Source: Rickettsiaceae bacterium (GTDB taxonomy: Bacteria > Pseudomonadota > Alphaproteobacteria > Rickettsiales > Rickettsiaceae). Taken from it: 64,000 bases of DNA. The stretch covers positions 124,001 through 188,000 of the forward strand of contig JACKKP010000002.1 in NCBI GenBank assembly GCA_024236375.1, written 5' to 3'. The position numbers and the translations under genes are program-made. The stretch's first letter is position 1; each line of letters starts with the position of its first letter. Shown piece by piece: positions 45,425-55,387 of this stretch. A model generated the notes under the pieces. The model ran no database searches. It was not told the DNA's origin and saw only the letters and a list, made by a program, of their open reading frames with translations.

Positions 45425-45483
45425 AATTCTTGTAGTTTATTGCGTATCATATAATATAAAACCATTAATTATAGATTTTGTAA

Positions 45484-46722
45484 ATGCCTAACAATTATAA
45501 ATCTCTATTGATAGCATTTTTAGCTACTATAACTCGTTATTATAACTACTCTATTTTTGGATTATCAGCATCAATATTATCTGAATATTTAATGCCACAT
45601 GGAGAAGGAGCATATAAAATGTCATTTTTCTTTTTAATTTTTAGCTTGGCTGCAATAACACGACCTATTGGTGCAATGATTTTTGGGCCAATAGGTGACA
45701 AAATTGGTAGAGTCTATAGTATTAAAATAGCTGCTATTTTTTCAGCATTATCTACTATGTGTATTGCTTTTATCCCGAACTTTACTTTTTTGGGTATTAG
45801 TTCTGTTATCTTGCTTACATTATCTAGAATGTTTTTTCTATTATCTTTTGCCGGCGAAGTAGATGCAATTAAAATTTTTGTTTCTGAAGTAGCAAAAAAT
45901 TATCGCTACATTGCCAATTCTTTAGTAATATTTTTTTCACAAATTGGTGTAATATTAGCTTCTATTTGTTATCATTTTACTGCATTACACGATAATTTTC
46001 ATTGGCTATGGCGCATTAATTTTGCCATTGGAGGAGTAATGGGAATTATTGTAATTGGCATGAGAAATTCTTTAGTGGAAAGTGAAGATTTTCTTATAGC
46101 TAAAGCTGAAGCGCCTGATGACCAAAATAGTTTATTTACTTTAGTAGCAAAATATAGATTAAAATTTTTTCTAGCTACATTAATTAGTGGATTTATAGGA
46201 TCTGTCTATCACTTTTTGATCATTTTTTTAAGTTCTTTTCTTTATTATACTGCACAAATAATTACCTCTCAAAAAGCGAGCGTTAATAATATTATATTAA
46301 TTATACTTTATCTTGTTTCTACACCAATTGCTGGGTATGTTAGCGAAAAATATAAAAACTTAATGCAACCATTAATAGCGCTAATATTTAGTTTTATTTT
46401 ACTCATTATTATGATTTATATAGGAGCTGACTATTATCTATTAATCCATAAATTATTGATAATTCTGGTGCCTTTTTACTCTGTGCCTTGTGGAGTAATA
46501 ATTTTATCCTTATTTCCAACAATTGATAAAATGCGTATGTGTAGCTTATCACATTCAATAGGTAGCCTATTATTATCTTCTACTACACCAATGTTTTGTA
46601 TGTTAATTTGGCAATATAATCATTCTGTTGAATCAATATTATTATATTTTCTTATATCTCTATTGAGCCTAACTTTAGTCCTTTTATATATTAATTGGCA
46701 AAAACTGTTGCGTTTAAAATAA
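45484..46722 (+). CDS. ProP-like MFS transporter
   Basis: A 412-residue major-facilitator transporter with 12 membrane helices. The loop after helix 2 reads RPIGAMIFGPIGDKIGR, the classical MFS motif of the metabolite:H+ symporter group that includes the proline/betaine carrier ProP. FRINFAIGG-like text (WRINFAIGGVMGI near residue 178) is also typical. Rickettsiae carry several such paralogues. Substrate is likely an amino acid or osmolyte from the host cytosol, but this cannot be settled from sequence. Confidence 0.85.
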   Translation: MPNNYKSLLIAFLATITRYYNYSIFGLSASILSEYLMPHGEGAYKMSFFFLIFSLAAITRPIGAMIFGPIGDKIGRVYSIKIAAIFSALSTMCIAFIPNFTFLGISSVILLTLSRMFFLLSFAGEVDAIKIFVSEVAKNYRYIANSLVIFFSQIGVILASICYHFTALHDNFHWLWRINFAIGGVMGIIVIGMRNSLVESEDFLIAKAEAPDDQNSLFTLVAKYRLKFFLATLISGFIGSVYHFLIIFLSSFLYYTAQIITSQKASVNNIILIILYLVSTPIAGYVSEKYKNLMQPLIALIFSFILLIIMIYIGADYYLLIHKLLIILVPFYSVPCGVIILSLFPTIDKMRMCSLSHSIGSLLLSSTTPMFCMLIWQYNHSVESILLYFLISLLSLTLVLLYINWQKLLRLK

Positions 46723-46932
46723 TTCTATTCAAATTGATAATATAAATTTAATATAGTGTTCTAACATTTCTTAATTCTACAACTAATAAGTCAATTAGTG
46801 CATAATTATATAAAATTATACTTGCAAATTTTCTATTAAAAGATTTTAATATACGCCGTAAGTAAAAATGAGTCCAAATGATCTAAATAACAATAACTTA
46901 TCCATAAAAATTGAAACTCAAAATATCGCAAT

Positions 46933-47598
46933 ATGTTGAAACATAATAATAATTATACTCAGTATTTTAATAATGTAATTAACTTTGCTACCTCAGATCA
47001 AGTGCATAATGAGAAACACGATACTAGCTTAATTAGTACCCTTTGCCCTAGTGGGCATTTAAGAGTGACATGGATAACTGAAAGTGCTGAGGTTCAAACA
47101 GATATTGATCGTAGTAAAGGTTTTCCTATGTTTGACTATGATAATTATTGCCGCGACCAATTTCTACATAGCGCCTTGTGTAAGGAACAAAATAATATTT
47201 CACCTCAAATAGTTGTTAATACAAGTAACTCTGCTGCCAACTGCACTAATAATTCTCCTTATCACTCTCCTAATACACTTGCAAACTATGAGAAATCTGA
47301 GATCTATAAAACTAATAATATATCAGCATTAAGTACTGATAACACCAATGTCGTTATAATTGATCTTACACAAAATAGTAATAGTTCTGACTGTGACGAA
47401 AGCCTTAAAACAGCGAAAGAAACAGCTGATATTGCTGCCATATCATACAATAAACCTTTAGGAGATGAATTTTGGCAACATGAATTTTTAGGAAATTCAC
47501 TCACTACTATTGTCATACCGGAAACATCATCTACGGATAGTAAATTTATGGAGTTTACTCTTTTTGGTTATAGTTTAAGCTCTCTTAACTGGGAATAA
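46933..47598 (+). CDS. Unknown Asn/Ser-rich protein with a SUMO-interacting-motif look-alike
   Basis: A 221-residue polar protein without signal peptide or membrane helix and with no recognised family. It is rich in Asn, Ser and Thr and likely to be partly disordered. Residues 139-156 read NVVIIDLTQNSNSSDCDE: a hydrophobic V-V-I-I core, D-L-T and then Ser/Asp/Glu residues, which is the full arrangement of a eukaryotic SUMO-interacting motif with a phosphorylatable acidic flank. The C-terminus is aromatic and hydrophobic (FTLFGYSLSSLNW). A tiny frame of 23 codons (from 46868) ends over its start codon. It converges on engB. The gene looks lineage-specific. Confidence 0.6.
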   Translation: MLKHNNNYTQYFNNVINFATSDQVHNEKHDTSLISTLCPSGHLRVTWITESAEVQTDIDRSKGFPMFDYDNYCRDQFLHSALCKEQNNISPQIVVNTSNSAANCTNNSPYHSPNTLANYEKSEIYKTNNISALSTDNTNVVIIDLTQNSNSSDCDESLKTAKETADIAAISYNKPLGDEFWQHEFLGNSLTTIVIPETSSTDSKFMEFTLFGYSLSSLNWE

Positions 47599-47617
47599 TT
47601 TAATTAAAAAATAGCAT

Positions 47618-48220
47618 CTATAATACTTTAAGCATATTAACTTGCAATTCTTTTATACCATCGCCTTTTTTACTACTAGTTATAATCATTTCAATATTGT
47701 TATAACCGTGTAAAATTAGCATATTATGCATTTCTTTAAAAAAATCTTCACGATTTTTAATTTCATCACATTTGGTAAATATGATTTGAAAATTTAACGC
47801 AGCTTCTCGTAAAAAATCCATCATAAGCCAGTCATTGTTCTTAAATCCACGCCTTGAATCAATAAGTAGATTAATTAACTTCAATTGTGTAGTATTTTTC
47901 AGATAAAAACTTATTAAGTTCTCCCAGTTTAATCTTATTTCTCCAGGAACTTTAGCAAACCCATAGCCTGGAAGGTCAACTAATAAAAACTTATCATCTA
48001 TAGAAAAAAAATTGATTTGCTGAGTTCTACCAGGCGTATGAGATACTTTAGCTAAAAATTTGCGATTACAAACTTTATTAATCAAACTTGATTTACCAAC
48101 ATTTGACTTTCCTATAAATGCTATTTGCGGTAAATATAGTTTTGGTAATTGATTTACCTTAGCAGCACCAGCTATAAATTTTGCTTCTTTTTTAAAAATT
48201 TTAATACTACTTACCGACAT
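47618..48220 (-). CDS. engB: Ribosome-biogenesis GTPase EngB (YsxC/YihA)
   Basis: EngB is a small essential GTPase of large-subunit assembly. The 200-residue protein has the P-loop GKSNVGKS (37-44), the G2 region TPGRTQQINFF, G3 DLPGYGFA and G4 TKCDEI. It follows yidC by 76 bp on the same strand, the usual alphaproteobacterial order. Confidence 0.95.
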   Translation of the reverse strand: MSVSSIKIFKKEAKFIAGAAKVNQLPKLYLPQIAFIGKSNVGKSSLINKVCNRKFLAKVSHTPGRTQQINFFSIDDKFLLVDLPGYGFAKVPGEIRLNWENLISFYLKNTTQLKLINLLIDSRRGFKNNDWLMMDFLREAALNFQIIFTKCDEIKNREDFFKEMHNMLILHGYNNIEMIITSSKKGDGIKELQVNMLKVL

Positions 48221-48296
48221 TTATTAATTTTAAAAACTGTGGTTACCAGAACCGATGATTGTTATAGCTTGAATTTTTATCCATCCACAATTAATG

Positions 48297-49982
48297 TTAT
48301 TGATCCATTTTGTTAATAGAATATTGTTGGATGATCGATAATATATTATTCCATGACCAATATATTAATAAGCCAGCAGGAAAACTACTAAACATAAATA
48401 AGAACATAAGAGGCATAAATCTCATGATTTGTGCTTGCATTGGATCTGTAGGTTGCGGACTCATTCTTTGCTGCAAAAACATAGTTACTGCCATAATCAC
48501 AGGCCATGCCCCAATCATTAAAAAACTAGGAACTGAGTAAGGTAATAAACCAAATAAGTTAAAAATACTAGTAGGGTCAGGAGCAGACAAATCTTGGATC
48601 CAACCAAAGAATGGTGCGTGACGCATTTCAATCGTTACATATAATACTTTATATATGGAGAAAAAAACTGGTATTTGTACCAATAGAGGTAAACATCCTG
48701 AAACAGGATTCACCTTCTCACGCTTATATAAAGCCATAATTTCTTGGTTCAATTTCATTTTATCATCACCACATGATTTTTTAATTAATTCAATTTCAGG
48801 TTGTAATTTTTTCATTCTTTTCATAGAACGATAAGATTTATTTGCTAACCCAAACATCAATAATTTTATTATTACTGTTACTATCATGATAGATATGCCA
48901 AAATTTCCTACATAACTATAGAAGAAATTCATTGCATTAAAAATTGGTTTAGTCAGAATATAAAACCACCCAAAATCTATAGCGCGATCAAATAATTTTA
49001 GGTCGAATCGTGCCTCATATTTATCTAGCAAATCAACTTTTTTTGCTCCACAAAATAAATGATGTACAATAACAAACTTTTCACCATTTTCGATAATTTT
49101 GTTTTCTGTTACAAAATCAGCTTGATATTTTTCAGCTCCACCCTTAATAGCAAAATTATAGTTAGCATTATATTGTTCAGTTTTATCAGGAATTAAAGCA
49201 GTAAGCCAATATTTATCTGTAATACCAAGCCAGCTAACATCTCCTGTCAAATGTACAGATTTTTTATCCTTAATTTTATCATAAGTATATTCATGCAATT
49301 CTCCTTTGACTGATCCCACCATGCCTTGATGTAAAATATTCATAGAAGAACTTGGATGATTTGCATATGATTTATTCACTAAGCCGTAATTTTGCACCGA
49401 TATGGGTTTACCAGATTGATTCTCTATTGTTTGCGTAATATTGAACAAATATTGATCATTAATCGATATAGTAACTTTAAATTTTACATTTTCTGGGCTT
49501 GTCCAATGTAAATTAATAGCTTCACTATCAGTTAATTCCGTTTTGTCACTAACCCATACAGTATTAAAATTTGGGTAGGTAATGTTACTATTTTTACCAC
49601 GCCAACCAAACTCAATAAAATATGAATCTTTACCACCAGAAGGAGATAGTAACACTACAGGGGGACTATTTTTGTCCAATGTTTGTTTATATCGTAGCAA
49701 AGTTAAATCATCAAATCTTAGACCTCTAAGAGAAATTGTCCCTTTAATAACATTTGATACAATCTTAACTCTTGGTGTGTTTTTTAATAATTCTACTTGT
49801 TCTGTTGTTGCATCCTGCTTATTTGCACTATTAACCTTGGCACGAGCTAATTGTTGCTCATATATTTTTCTTTGCGTCGCAAGTTTTTCAAGTCTAGGCT
49901 TCTCATAAAAAAATTGCCACCCTAATATTATCGCAAGCGATAATATTACCATCAGAGCTAAATTTTTCAAATTTTCATCCAT
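48297..49982 (-). CDS. yidC: Membrane protein insertase YidC
   Basis: YidC inserts and folds inner-membrane proteins, alone or with Sec. The 561-residue protein has an N-terminal anchor (residues ~7-25), a large periplasmic beta-sandwich domain (about 60-320) and the conserved five-helix C-terminal core with MKKLQPEIELIKK, NPVSGCLPLLVQIPVFFSIYKVLY and the LPYSVPSF and FMPLMFLFMFSSFPAGLLIYW segments listed in part here. It diverges from mnmA with a 220-bp spacer and is followed by engB. Confidence 0.97.
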   Translation of the reverse strand: MDENLKNLALMVILSLAIILGWQFFYEKPRLEKLATQRKIYEQQLARAKVNSANKQDATTEQVELLKNTPRVKIVSNVIKGTISLRGLRFDDLTLLRYKQTLDKNSPPVVLLSPSGGKDSYFIEFGWRGKNSNITYPNFNTVWVSDKTELTDSEAINLHWTSPENVKFKVTISINDQYLFNITQTIENQSGKPISVQNYGLVNKSYANHPSSSMNILHQGMVGSVKGELHEYTYDKIKDKKSVHLTGDVSWLGITDKYWLTALIPDKTEQYNANYNFAIKGGAEKYQADFVTENKIIENGEKFVIVHHLFCGAKKVDLLDKYEARFDLKLFDRAIDFGWFYILTKPIFNAMNFFYSYVGNFGISIMIVTVIIKLLMFGLANKSYRSMKRMKKLQPEIELIKKSCGDDKMKLNQEIMALYKREKVNPVSGCLPLLVQIPVFFSIYKVLYVTIEMRHAPFFGWIQDLSAPDPTSIFNLFGLLPYSVPSFLMIGAWPVIMAVTMFLQQRMSPQPTDPMQAQIMRFMPLMFLFMFSSFPAGLLIYWSWNNILSIIQQYSINKMDQ

Positions 49983-50206
49983 AATCTAGTGCAAATTACT
50001 TTAATATTATTGGTATTTCTATATTATTTTTTCTGAATAATCAAGGTAATAACCTCATTTATAAGTTACCAGCAATAACTAATTATTTCAAAGAAGATTT
50101 AGTAATTATCTTATTAGTTATAAACTATTAACAATTTGCTTGATAATTGCACAAAATTTATTTATTATGACTCCCTTTAACTATAATAATATCTTATCGT
50201 CAATTT

Positions 50207-51289
50207 ATGGATTCCATGAAGAAAACTATAGTAGTGGCAATGTCTGGAGGTGTTGATAGCTCTGTCGTAGCTGCAATGCTTAAAGAACAAGGACATAACG
50301 TTATAGGTATTACATTACAATTATATGATCATGGCTTGGCTGTGCAAAAAAAAGGAGCTTGTTGTGCCGGACAAGATATTTATGATGCCAAAGTAGTTGC
50401 TGATACTATTAATATTCCACATTATGTATTTGATTATGAAAACATATTCAAGCAAGAAGTGATAGATGATTTTGCTGATAGTTACATCAGAGGAGAAACG
50501 CCTCTCCCATGTGTAAGATGTAATCAATCTGTAAAATTTAAGGACCTTTTAGCATCAGCCAAAAAATTAGGAGCAGATGCCTTGGCAACTGGTCATTATG
50601 TACAAAAGATCATTAACAATGGACAAATCGAACTTCATAAAGGTGCGACTTTAGCAAAAGATCAGAGTTATTTTTTGTTTACAATTACTAAGGAACAATT
50701 AGATTATTTGATGTTTCCTCTTGGTGCACAAACTAAAGAGCAAACAAGGAAATTAGCAGAAAAATATGGTCTCAAAGTTGCGGATAAACCAGATAGTCAA
50801 GATATTTGTTTTGTACCAGAAGGTAATTATAAAGAAGTCATAAGTAAAATCAGGCCGCAGAGTGCTAAACCTGGAAAATTTATTCATGTAGATGGTTACG
50901 AATTAGGCGAACATAAAGGCATTATTAATTATACTATAGGACAAAGACGTGGTTTGGATATCTCTGTAGGAACACCACTATATGTTATAAAAATTGACTC
51001 TGAATTAAATAACGTTTATGTTGGGCCAGAATCTTTTTTATTTAAAACAAAATTTTCGTTGAAAGATGTGAATTGGATTGCAGAAGATATTAATCCATAT
51101 GGTGCCGAATTAACAGTCAAAATACGTTCTGGTGCACCCGTTGCAAATGCATTTTTGCAAATGAATAACGGTATATTTGAAGTAGAATTAATGCAACAAC
51201 AAAAAGCTATAACACCAGGGCAAGCTTGTGTTTTTTATCAAGAGAATCGCTTACTTGGTGGAGGATGGATTACAAAAGAAATATTGTAA
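50207..51289 (+). CDS. mnmA: tRNA-specific 2-thiouridylase MnmA
   Basis: MnmA thiolates U34 in tRNA-Lys, -Glu and -Gln; the tRNA-Lys(UUU) of this window would be a substrate. The 360-residue protein has the PP-loop AMSGGVDSS (11-19) and the two catalytic cysteines Cys102 in PCVRCNQSVKF and Cys201 in DSQDICFVPEG. ATGHYV and KDQSYFLF are further family marks. Met4 is an alternative start. Confidence 0.97.
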   Translation: MDSMKKTIVVAMSGGVDSSVVAAMLKEQGHNVIGITLQLYDHGLAVQKKGACCAGQDIYDAKVVADTINIPHYVFDYENIFKQEVIDDFADSYIRGETPLPCVRCNQSVKFKDLLASAKKLGADALATGHYVQKIINNGQIELHKGATLAKDQSYFLFTITKEQLDYLMFPLGAQTKEQTRKLAEKYGLKVADKPDSQDICFVPEGNYKEVISKIRPQSAKPGKFIHVDGYELGEHKGIINYTIGQRRGLDISVGTPLYVIKIDSELNNVYVGPESFLFKTKFSLKDVNWIAEDINPYGAELTVKIRSGAPVANAFLQMNNGIFEVELMQQQKAITPGQACVFYQENRLLGGGWITKEIL

Positions 51290-51326
51290 TTCAAGTAATA
51301 AATAAAATTTAGTAGAGGAAATCATA

Positions 51327-52730
51327 ATGAATTTTTTTAGAAGAAAACCATTACAGTCAGTATTAGAGACAGGAAAGACTAGTGGTCTTATCAAATCTCT
51401 GACTTTAATTGATCTTATCTTGCTTGGTTTAGGAGGAATTATTGGTACAGGAGTATTTACACTCACAGGTGTAATTGCTGCTGAATATGCTGGTCCTGCA
51501 GTAATTTTATCTTATGCTTTGGCAGGTATAGCTTGTATATTTATTGCCTTAGTATATACCGAACTCGCTTCAATGATCCCTACTTCAGGTAGTATTTATA
51601 CTTATTCATATGTCGCATTTGGTGAGGCTTTTGCTTGGGTCATTGCAAGTATATTGATTATTGAAATGGGATTAGGAGCTGCTGCTGTTTCTAGTGGTTG
51701 GTCTGCTTACGTACAAGGTTTATTTGATGCAGCAGGATGTCCTTTACCACAAGCAATTATTAACTGCCCAACAAATGGAGGATTCATTGATCTTCCTGCT
51801 TTTTTGATTGTATTATCAGTTGGCACCATGCTTTTCTTAGGCACAAAAGAAAGTAAAACACTAAATAATATTTTAGTTGTTGTCAAAATGACTGCAATAT
51901 TGCTTTTCGTAATATTCGCTGCTCCACATTTTGATATTAATAATTGGGAAAATTTTATGCCAAAAGGTTTTGATGACATTATATATGGCTCATCAATATT
52001 ATTCTTTGCCTTTACTGGTTTCGGAGTATTAGCTGCAACAGCTGAAGAATGCAAAAACCCAGAAAAAGATCTAACTATAGGTATTATCGGATCATTAGTA
52101 CTCGCAACAATAGTATATATGTTAGTTGCAGCTGCATTAACTGGAATGACACCTTATTACGAACTAAATAACCCGCAATCACTTGCATATGCTTTAAAGC
52201 AAAATGGAAGTAATGTTGGTTCAATTCTGGTAGCGGTCGGTGGCATAGCTGGTATGACTACGGTGATTATGGTCAATATATATGGACAATCCAGAATATT
52301 TTATGTTGTGGCACGTGATGGTTTAATCCCAAAATTTATGTCAAAAATTCACCCGAAATATGATAGTCCATACATGACTATTATGGTATTCACGATTTTT
52401 GTAGCACTTGCAGGCTCATTAGTACCATTTAATAAATTAGCACAATTATCTAGTATGGGAGCGCTAACTGATTATATAGTCGTGGGATTATTAGTAATCT
52501 TTTTCCGTATTAAAGAGCCAAATATTAGAAGACCATTTAAATGCCCAGCAATATATTTAATAGCGCCATTGGCTTTGTTTTTATCAATCTATTTGTTATC
52601 AAAACAAATTTTTGATGTTAATGGTAATTTATTACCAAGTGGCCAAACTTATTTATATTGGCTTGGTGGTGCTCTCATACTTTATTTGATTAAGCTAATA
52701 AGTAATTATATTTGCACAAAAGCTTGCTAG
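51327..52730 (+). CDS. APC-family amino acid permease
   Basis: A 467-residue transporter with 12-13 membrane helices. The first helix has GLGGIIGTGVFTLTGV, the substrate-binding stretch of the amino acid/polyamine/organocation superfamily, and FFAFTGFGVLAATAEECKNPEKDL in the middle marks the cationic amino acid transporter (CAT/YfnA) branch. It imports amino acids for an organism lacking most of their synthesis. A ribosome binding site AGAGGAAATC precedes the ATG. It is 24 bp upstream of another amino-acid-type symporter, so the two may be cotranscribed. Confidence 0.9.
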   Translation: MNFFRRKPLQSVLETGKTSGLIKSLTLIDLILLGLGGIIGTGVFTLTGVIAAEYAGPAVILSYALAGIACIFIALVYTELASMIPTSGSIYTYSYVAFGEAFAWVIASILIIEMGLGAAAVSSGWSAYVQGLFDAAGCPLPQAIINCPTNGGFIDLPAFLIVLSVGTMLFLGTKESKTLNNILVVVKMTAILLFVIFAAPHFDINNWENFMPKGFDDIIYGSSILFFAFTGFGVLAATAEECKNPEKDLTIGIIGSLVLATIVYMLVAAALTGMTPYYELNNPQSLAYALKQNGSNVGSILVAVGGIAGMTTVIMVNIYGQSRIFYVVARDGLIPKFMSKIHPKYDSPYMTIMVFTIFVALAGSLVPFNKLAQLSSMGALTDYIVVGLLVIFFRIKEPNIRRPFKCPAIYLIAPLALFLSIYLLSKQIFDVNGNLLPSGQTYLYWLGGALILYLIKLISNYICTKAC

Positions 52731-52754
52731 GCTATTAAATTATATTTTGGTCTT

Positions 52755-54059
52755 ATGGAAATATTATTTAGTTTGATTATTTTTTTAGAAGATTTCTTCT
52801 GGAGTTATGTAGGATGGATCTTGATCGTAATCTCAGGGATATATTTAACCTATATCTCGAAAGGTTTACAATTTAAAGCATTATTTCACTTTAAAACAAA
52901 TCTTAAAGAGATATACGCTCAAGCACATGATGAAACATACGAAGGTATTAATCCTTTTAAATTATATTTTGCATCAGTTGGAGGCATGGTAGGATTAGGT
53001 AATATAGTATTTATTACTACAGCCGTGATGATTGGTGGGCCTGGCAGTATATTTTGGATTATTTTAGCATCTTTAAGTGGAATGTTATTGAAGTATTCAG
53101 AAATCTACTTAGGTATGAAATATCGAATCAAAAATGAAAAAAATGGTTTCGATGGTGGACCGATGTATTTCCTACAACATGCTTTCAAAGGTAAGCAAAT
53201 GGCTTATTTATTTGCTGTGCTTTTATGCTTATATGGTGTAGAAATATCTAATTTTTTAATTATTGTTGATCGTGTAGAATATAGTTTTCATTTTGATAGA
53301 AATTTGATTATATTTACTTTCCTAATTATAGTGATTTATTCATCGATTGGTGGAATTAGTAGACTTGCAAATATTTGTTCTACAATTATGCCAATTTTTA
53401 TGCTTGGTTATGTTGTGTTTGCAATTTACGTAATTTCTTGCCACTATTCATTGTTGCCTAGTTTCTTCAAAACAGTACTAATTTCTGCATTCACGGGTCA
53501 TGCTCCTATTGGAGGATTTATAGGTAGCACAATGATTTTATCTGCATATTTAGGTATATCTAAAACTGTTTATTCGGGAGATATTGGTATAGGATACGAT
53601 TCAATAATGCAGAGTGAAACGAGAATAGTCTGTCCTAGAATGCAGGCTATTTTAGCGATTTATGCACTTTTAACAGACACTTTAATATGCTTACTCACAA
53701 ATATTATGGTAGGTGTCACCGGTGCTTGGCACATTTTTAACCATCTTGCTCCTTCTGATATAGTAGCCAGATTGCTTGCTGATTATATTCCCTATAGTGA
53801 TTTATTCATGACCTTATTATTATTTTTTGCTGGTTACACTACAATTATTGCTTATCTTGCTGCGGGAACTAAATGCGCAAAATTTATTAGCCCTAAATAT
53901 GGAAGATTTGCATATTTATTATATGCTATGTTTGCGTTTGTTTTTTTCTGTAGTTTTTCTCAAAATAATGTAATGATAATTATGGGCTTATTAAGCGGAA
54001 TGTTGGTACTAATTAATATAATCGGCATTTTAAGGCTACGAAAAAATATCGAGTTTTAA
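52755..54059 (+). CDS. AGCS-family sodium:alanine symporter-like protein
   Basis: A 434-residue membrane protein with about 10-11 helices. ASVGGMVGLGNIVFITTAV and GGPGSIFWIILASLSGMLLKYSEI, the latter spanning the substrate and sodium sites, match the AGCS (alanine or glycine:cation symporter) family, and DGGPMYFLQ follows. The chain is slightly shorter than the typical 450-500 residues. It is 4 bp before hisS. Confidence 0.87.
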   Translation: MEILFSLIIFLEDFFWSYVGWILIVISGIYLTYISKGLQFKALFHFKTNLKEIYAQAHDETYEGINPFKLYFASVGGMVGLGNIVFITTAVMIGGPGSIFWIILASLSGMLLKYSEIYLGMKYRIKNEKNGFDGGPMYFLQHAFKGKQMAYLFAVLLCLYGVEISNFLIIVDRVEYSFHFDRNLIIFTFLIIVIYSSIGGISRLANICSTIMPIFMLGYVVFAIYVISCHYSLLPSFFKTVLISAFTGHAPIGGFIGSTMILSAYLGISKTVYSGDIGIGYDSIMQSETRIVCPRMQAILAIYALLTDTLICLLTNIMVGVTGAWHIFNHLAPSDIVARLLADYIPYSDLFMTLLLFFAGYTTIIAYLAAGTKCAKFISPKYGRFAYLLYAMFAFVFFCSFSQNNVMIIMGLLSGMLVLINIIGILRLRKNIEF

Positions 54060-54063
54060 TTTT

Positions 54064-55314
54064 ATGAGCGATCTTATAGCACCTATACGAGGAATGAAGG
54101 ATATTTATTGTGATGAATATAAGATTTTCAAGTATATTGAAAATACTTCTTATGAATTAGCACGTGTATATGGATTTCAAGGGATACAAACGCCTATAGC
54201 AGAATCTATACAAGTATTTGATCGGACCTTAGGAGAAAATTCTGATGTTATAAGCAAAGAATTATATCATTTTCACGATAAAAAGGGACGTATGATTGCA
54301 CTACGCCCTGAATTTACTGCAGGTATTATGCGCGCAATATTATCTAATAAATTGCAGCAAAATTTACCTTTGCGCCTGTTTTCTTTTGGTCCTCTATTCC
54401 GCTACGACCGACCACAAGAAGGACGTCAGCGTCAATTTCATCAGCTTAATTTCGAATCTATAGGGCAAAAACATGCTATTATTGACGCAGAGATGATTTC
54501 TTGTGCACAAAATTTGCTTAATAGATTAGAGATTAGTAATGACGTTACCTTAGAACTGAATTCACTAGGTTGTGCAGAATCTAAAGAGGCTTATCAAAAT
54601 GCATTATTTGAATATTTCAGTAAATATAGCTCTGAATTATCTGCAGATAGTCAAAAACGTTTAGAGAAAAATCCTCTTAGGATACTAGATTCCAAAGACG
54701 AAAAAGACAAATTAATATGTAATACAGCCCCACAAATTATTGATTATTACACCAGCCATGCTAGAAAATATTTCGATGAAGTTTGTAAAAATTTGAATAT
54801 ATTAAATATTGATTATAAGATAAACACTAGGTTAGTCAGAGGGCTAGATTATTATTCAGATATCATTTTTGAATATACTACTACAAAACTTGGAGCTCAA
54901 AATACTATTTTAGCCGGTGGTCGTTATGATGGTTTAGCAAAAATAATGGGAGGACCTGATATACCTGCAATTGGTTTTGCTGCAGGATATGAGCGAATAA
55001 TATTAATGCGTCAATTTAAACCATCAGTTACTAGACCAGTATATATAATTCCGCTAAATTTGAATCATTTTCAAGATAGTTTGATATTATCGCAAACATT
55101 ACGGCAAAATAATATCATTACTAAAATAGAAATAGAAAATAAAACTGCAAAACGTATGCAGACCGCTATTGCAGATAATGCAAGATATATTATCTTTATA
55201 GGAGAAGACGAAATAAGCAATAATTTTTATACCTTAAAAGATCTAGATAATAAAAATGAAAGAAAATTATCATTACAAGAATTAGTAATAATATTATCAA
55301 GTATGCTTATATAA
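54064..55314 (+). CDS. hisS: Histidyl-tRNA synthetase
   Basis: A class II aminoacyl-tRNA synthetase of 416 residues. It starts with the family IAPIRGMKDI, has motif 2 FRYDRPQEGRQRQFHQ, the two histidine-specific motifs RGLDYYSDIIFE and AGGRYDGL, and motif 3 AIGFAAGYERI. A C-terminal anticodon-binding domain (about residues 325-416) is present. It follows the AGCS gene by 4 bp and may be read from the same transcript. Confidence 0.97.
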   Translation: MSDLIAPIRGMKDIYCDEYKIFKYIENTSYELARVYGFQGIQTPIAESIQVFDRTLGENSDVISKELYHFHDKKGRMIALRPEFTAGIMRAILSNKLQQNLPLRLFSFGPLFRYDRPQEGRQRQFHQLNFESIGQKHAIIDAEMISCAQNLLNRLEISNDVTLELNSLGCAESKEAYQNALFEYFSKYSSELSADSQKRLEKNPLRILDSKDEKDKLICNTAPQIIDYYTSHARKYFDEVCKNLNILNIDYKINTRLVRGLDYYSDIIFEYTTTKLGAQNTILAGGRYDGLAKIMGGPDIPAIGFAAGYERIILMRQFKPSVTRPVYIIPLNLNHFQDSLILSQTLRQNNIITKIEIENKTAKRMQTAIADNARYIIFIGEDEISNNFYTLKDLDNKNERKLSLQELVIILSSMLI

Positions 55315-55387
55315 ACTTATAGAAAAACATTCTTCTTTTGTGATAGGACCAAAATTTATCTAATATAATAACATCAATCGTACAAAA

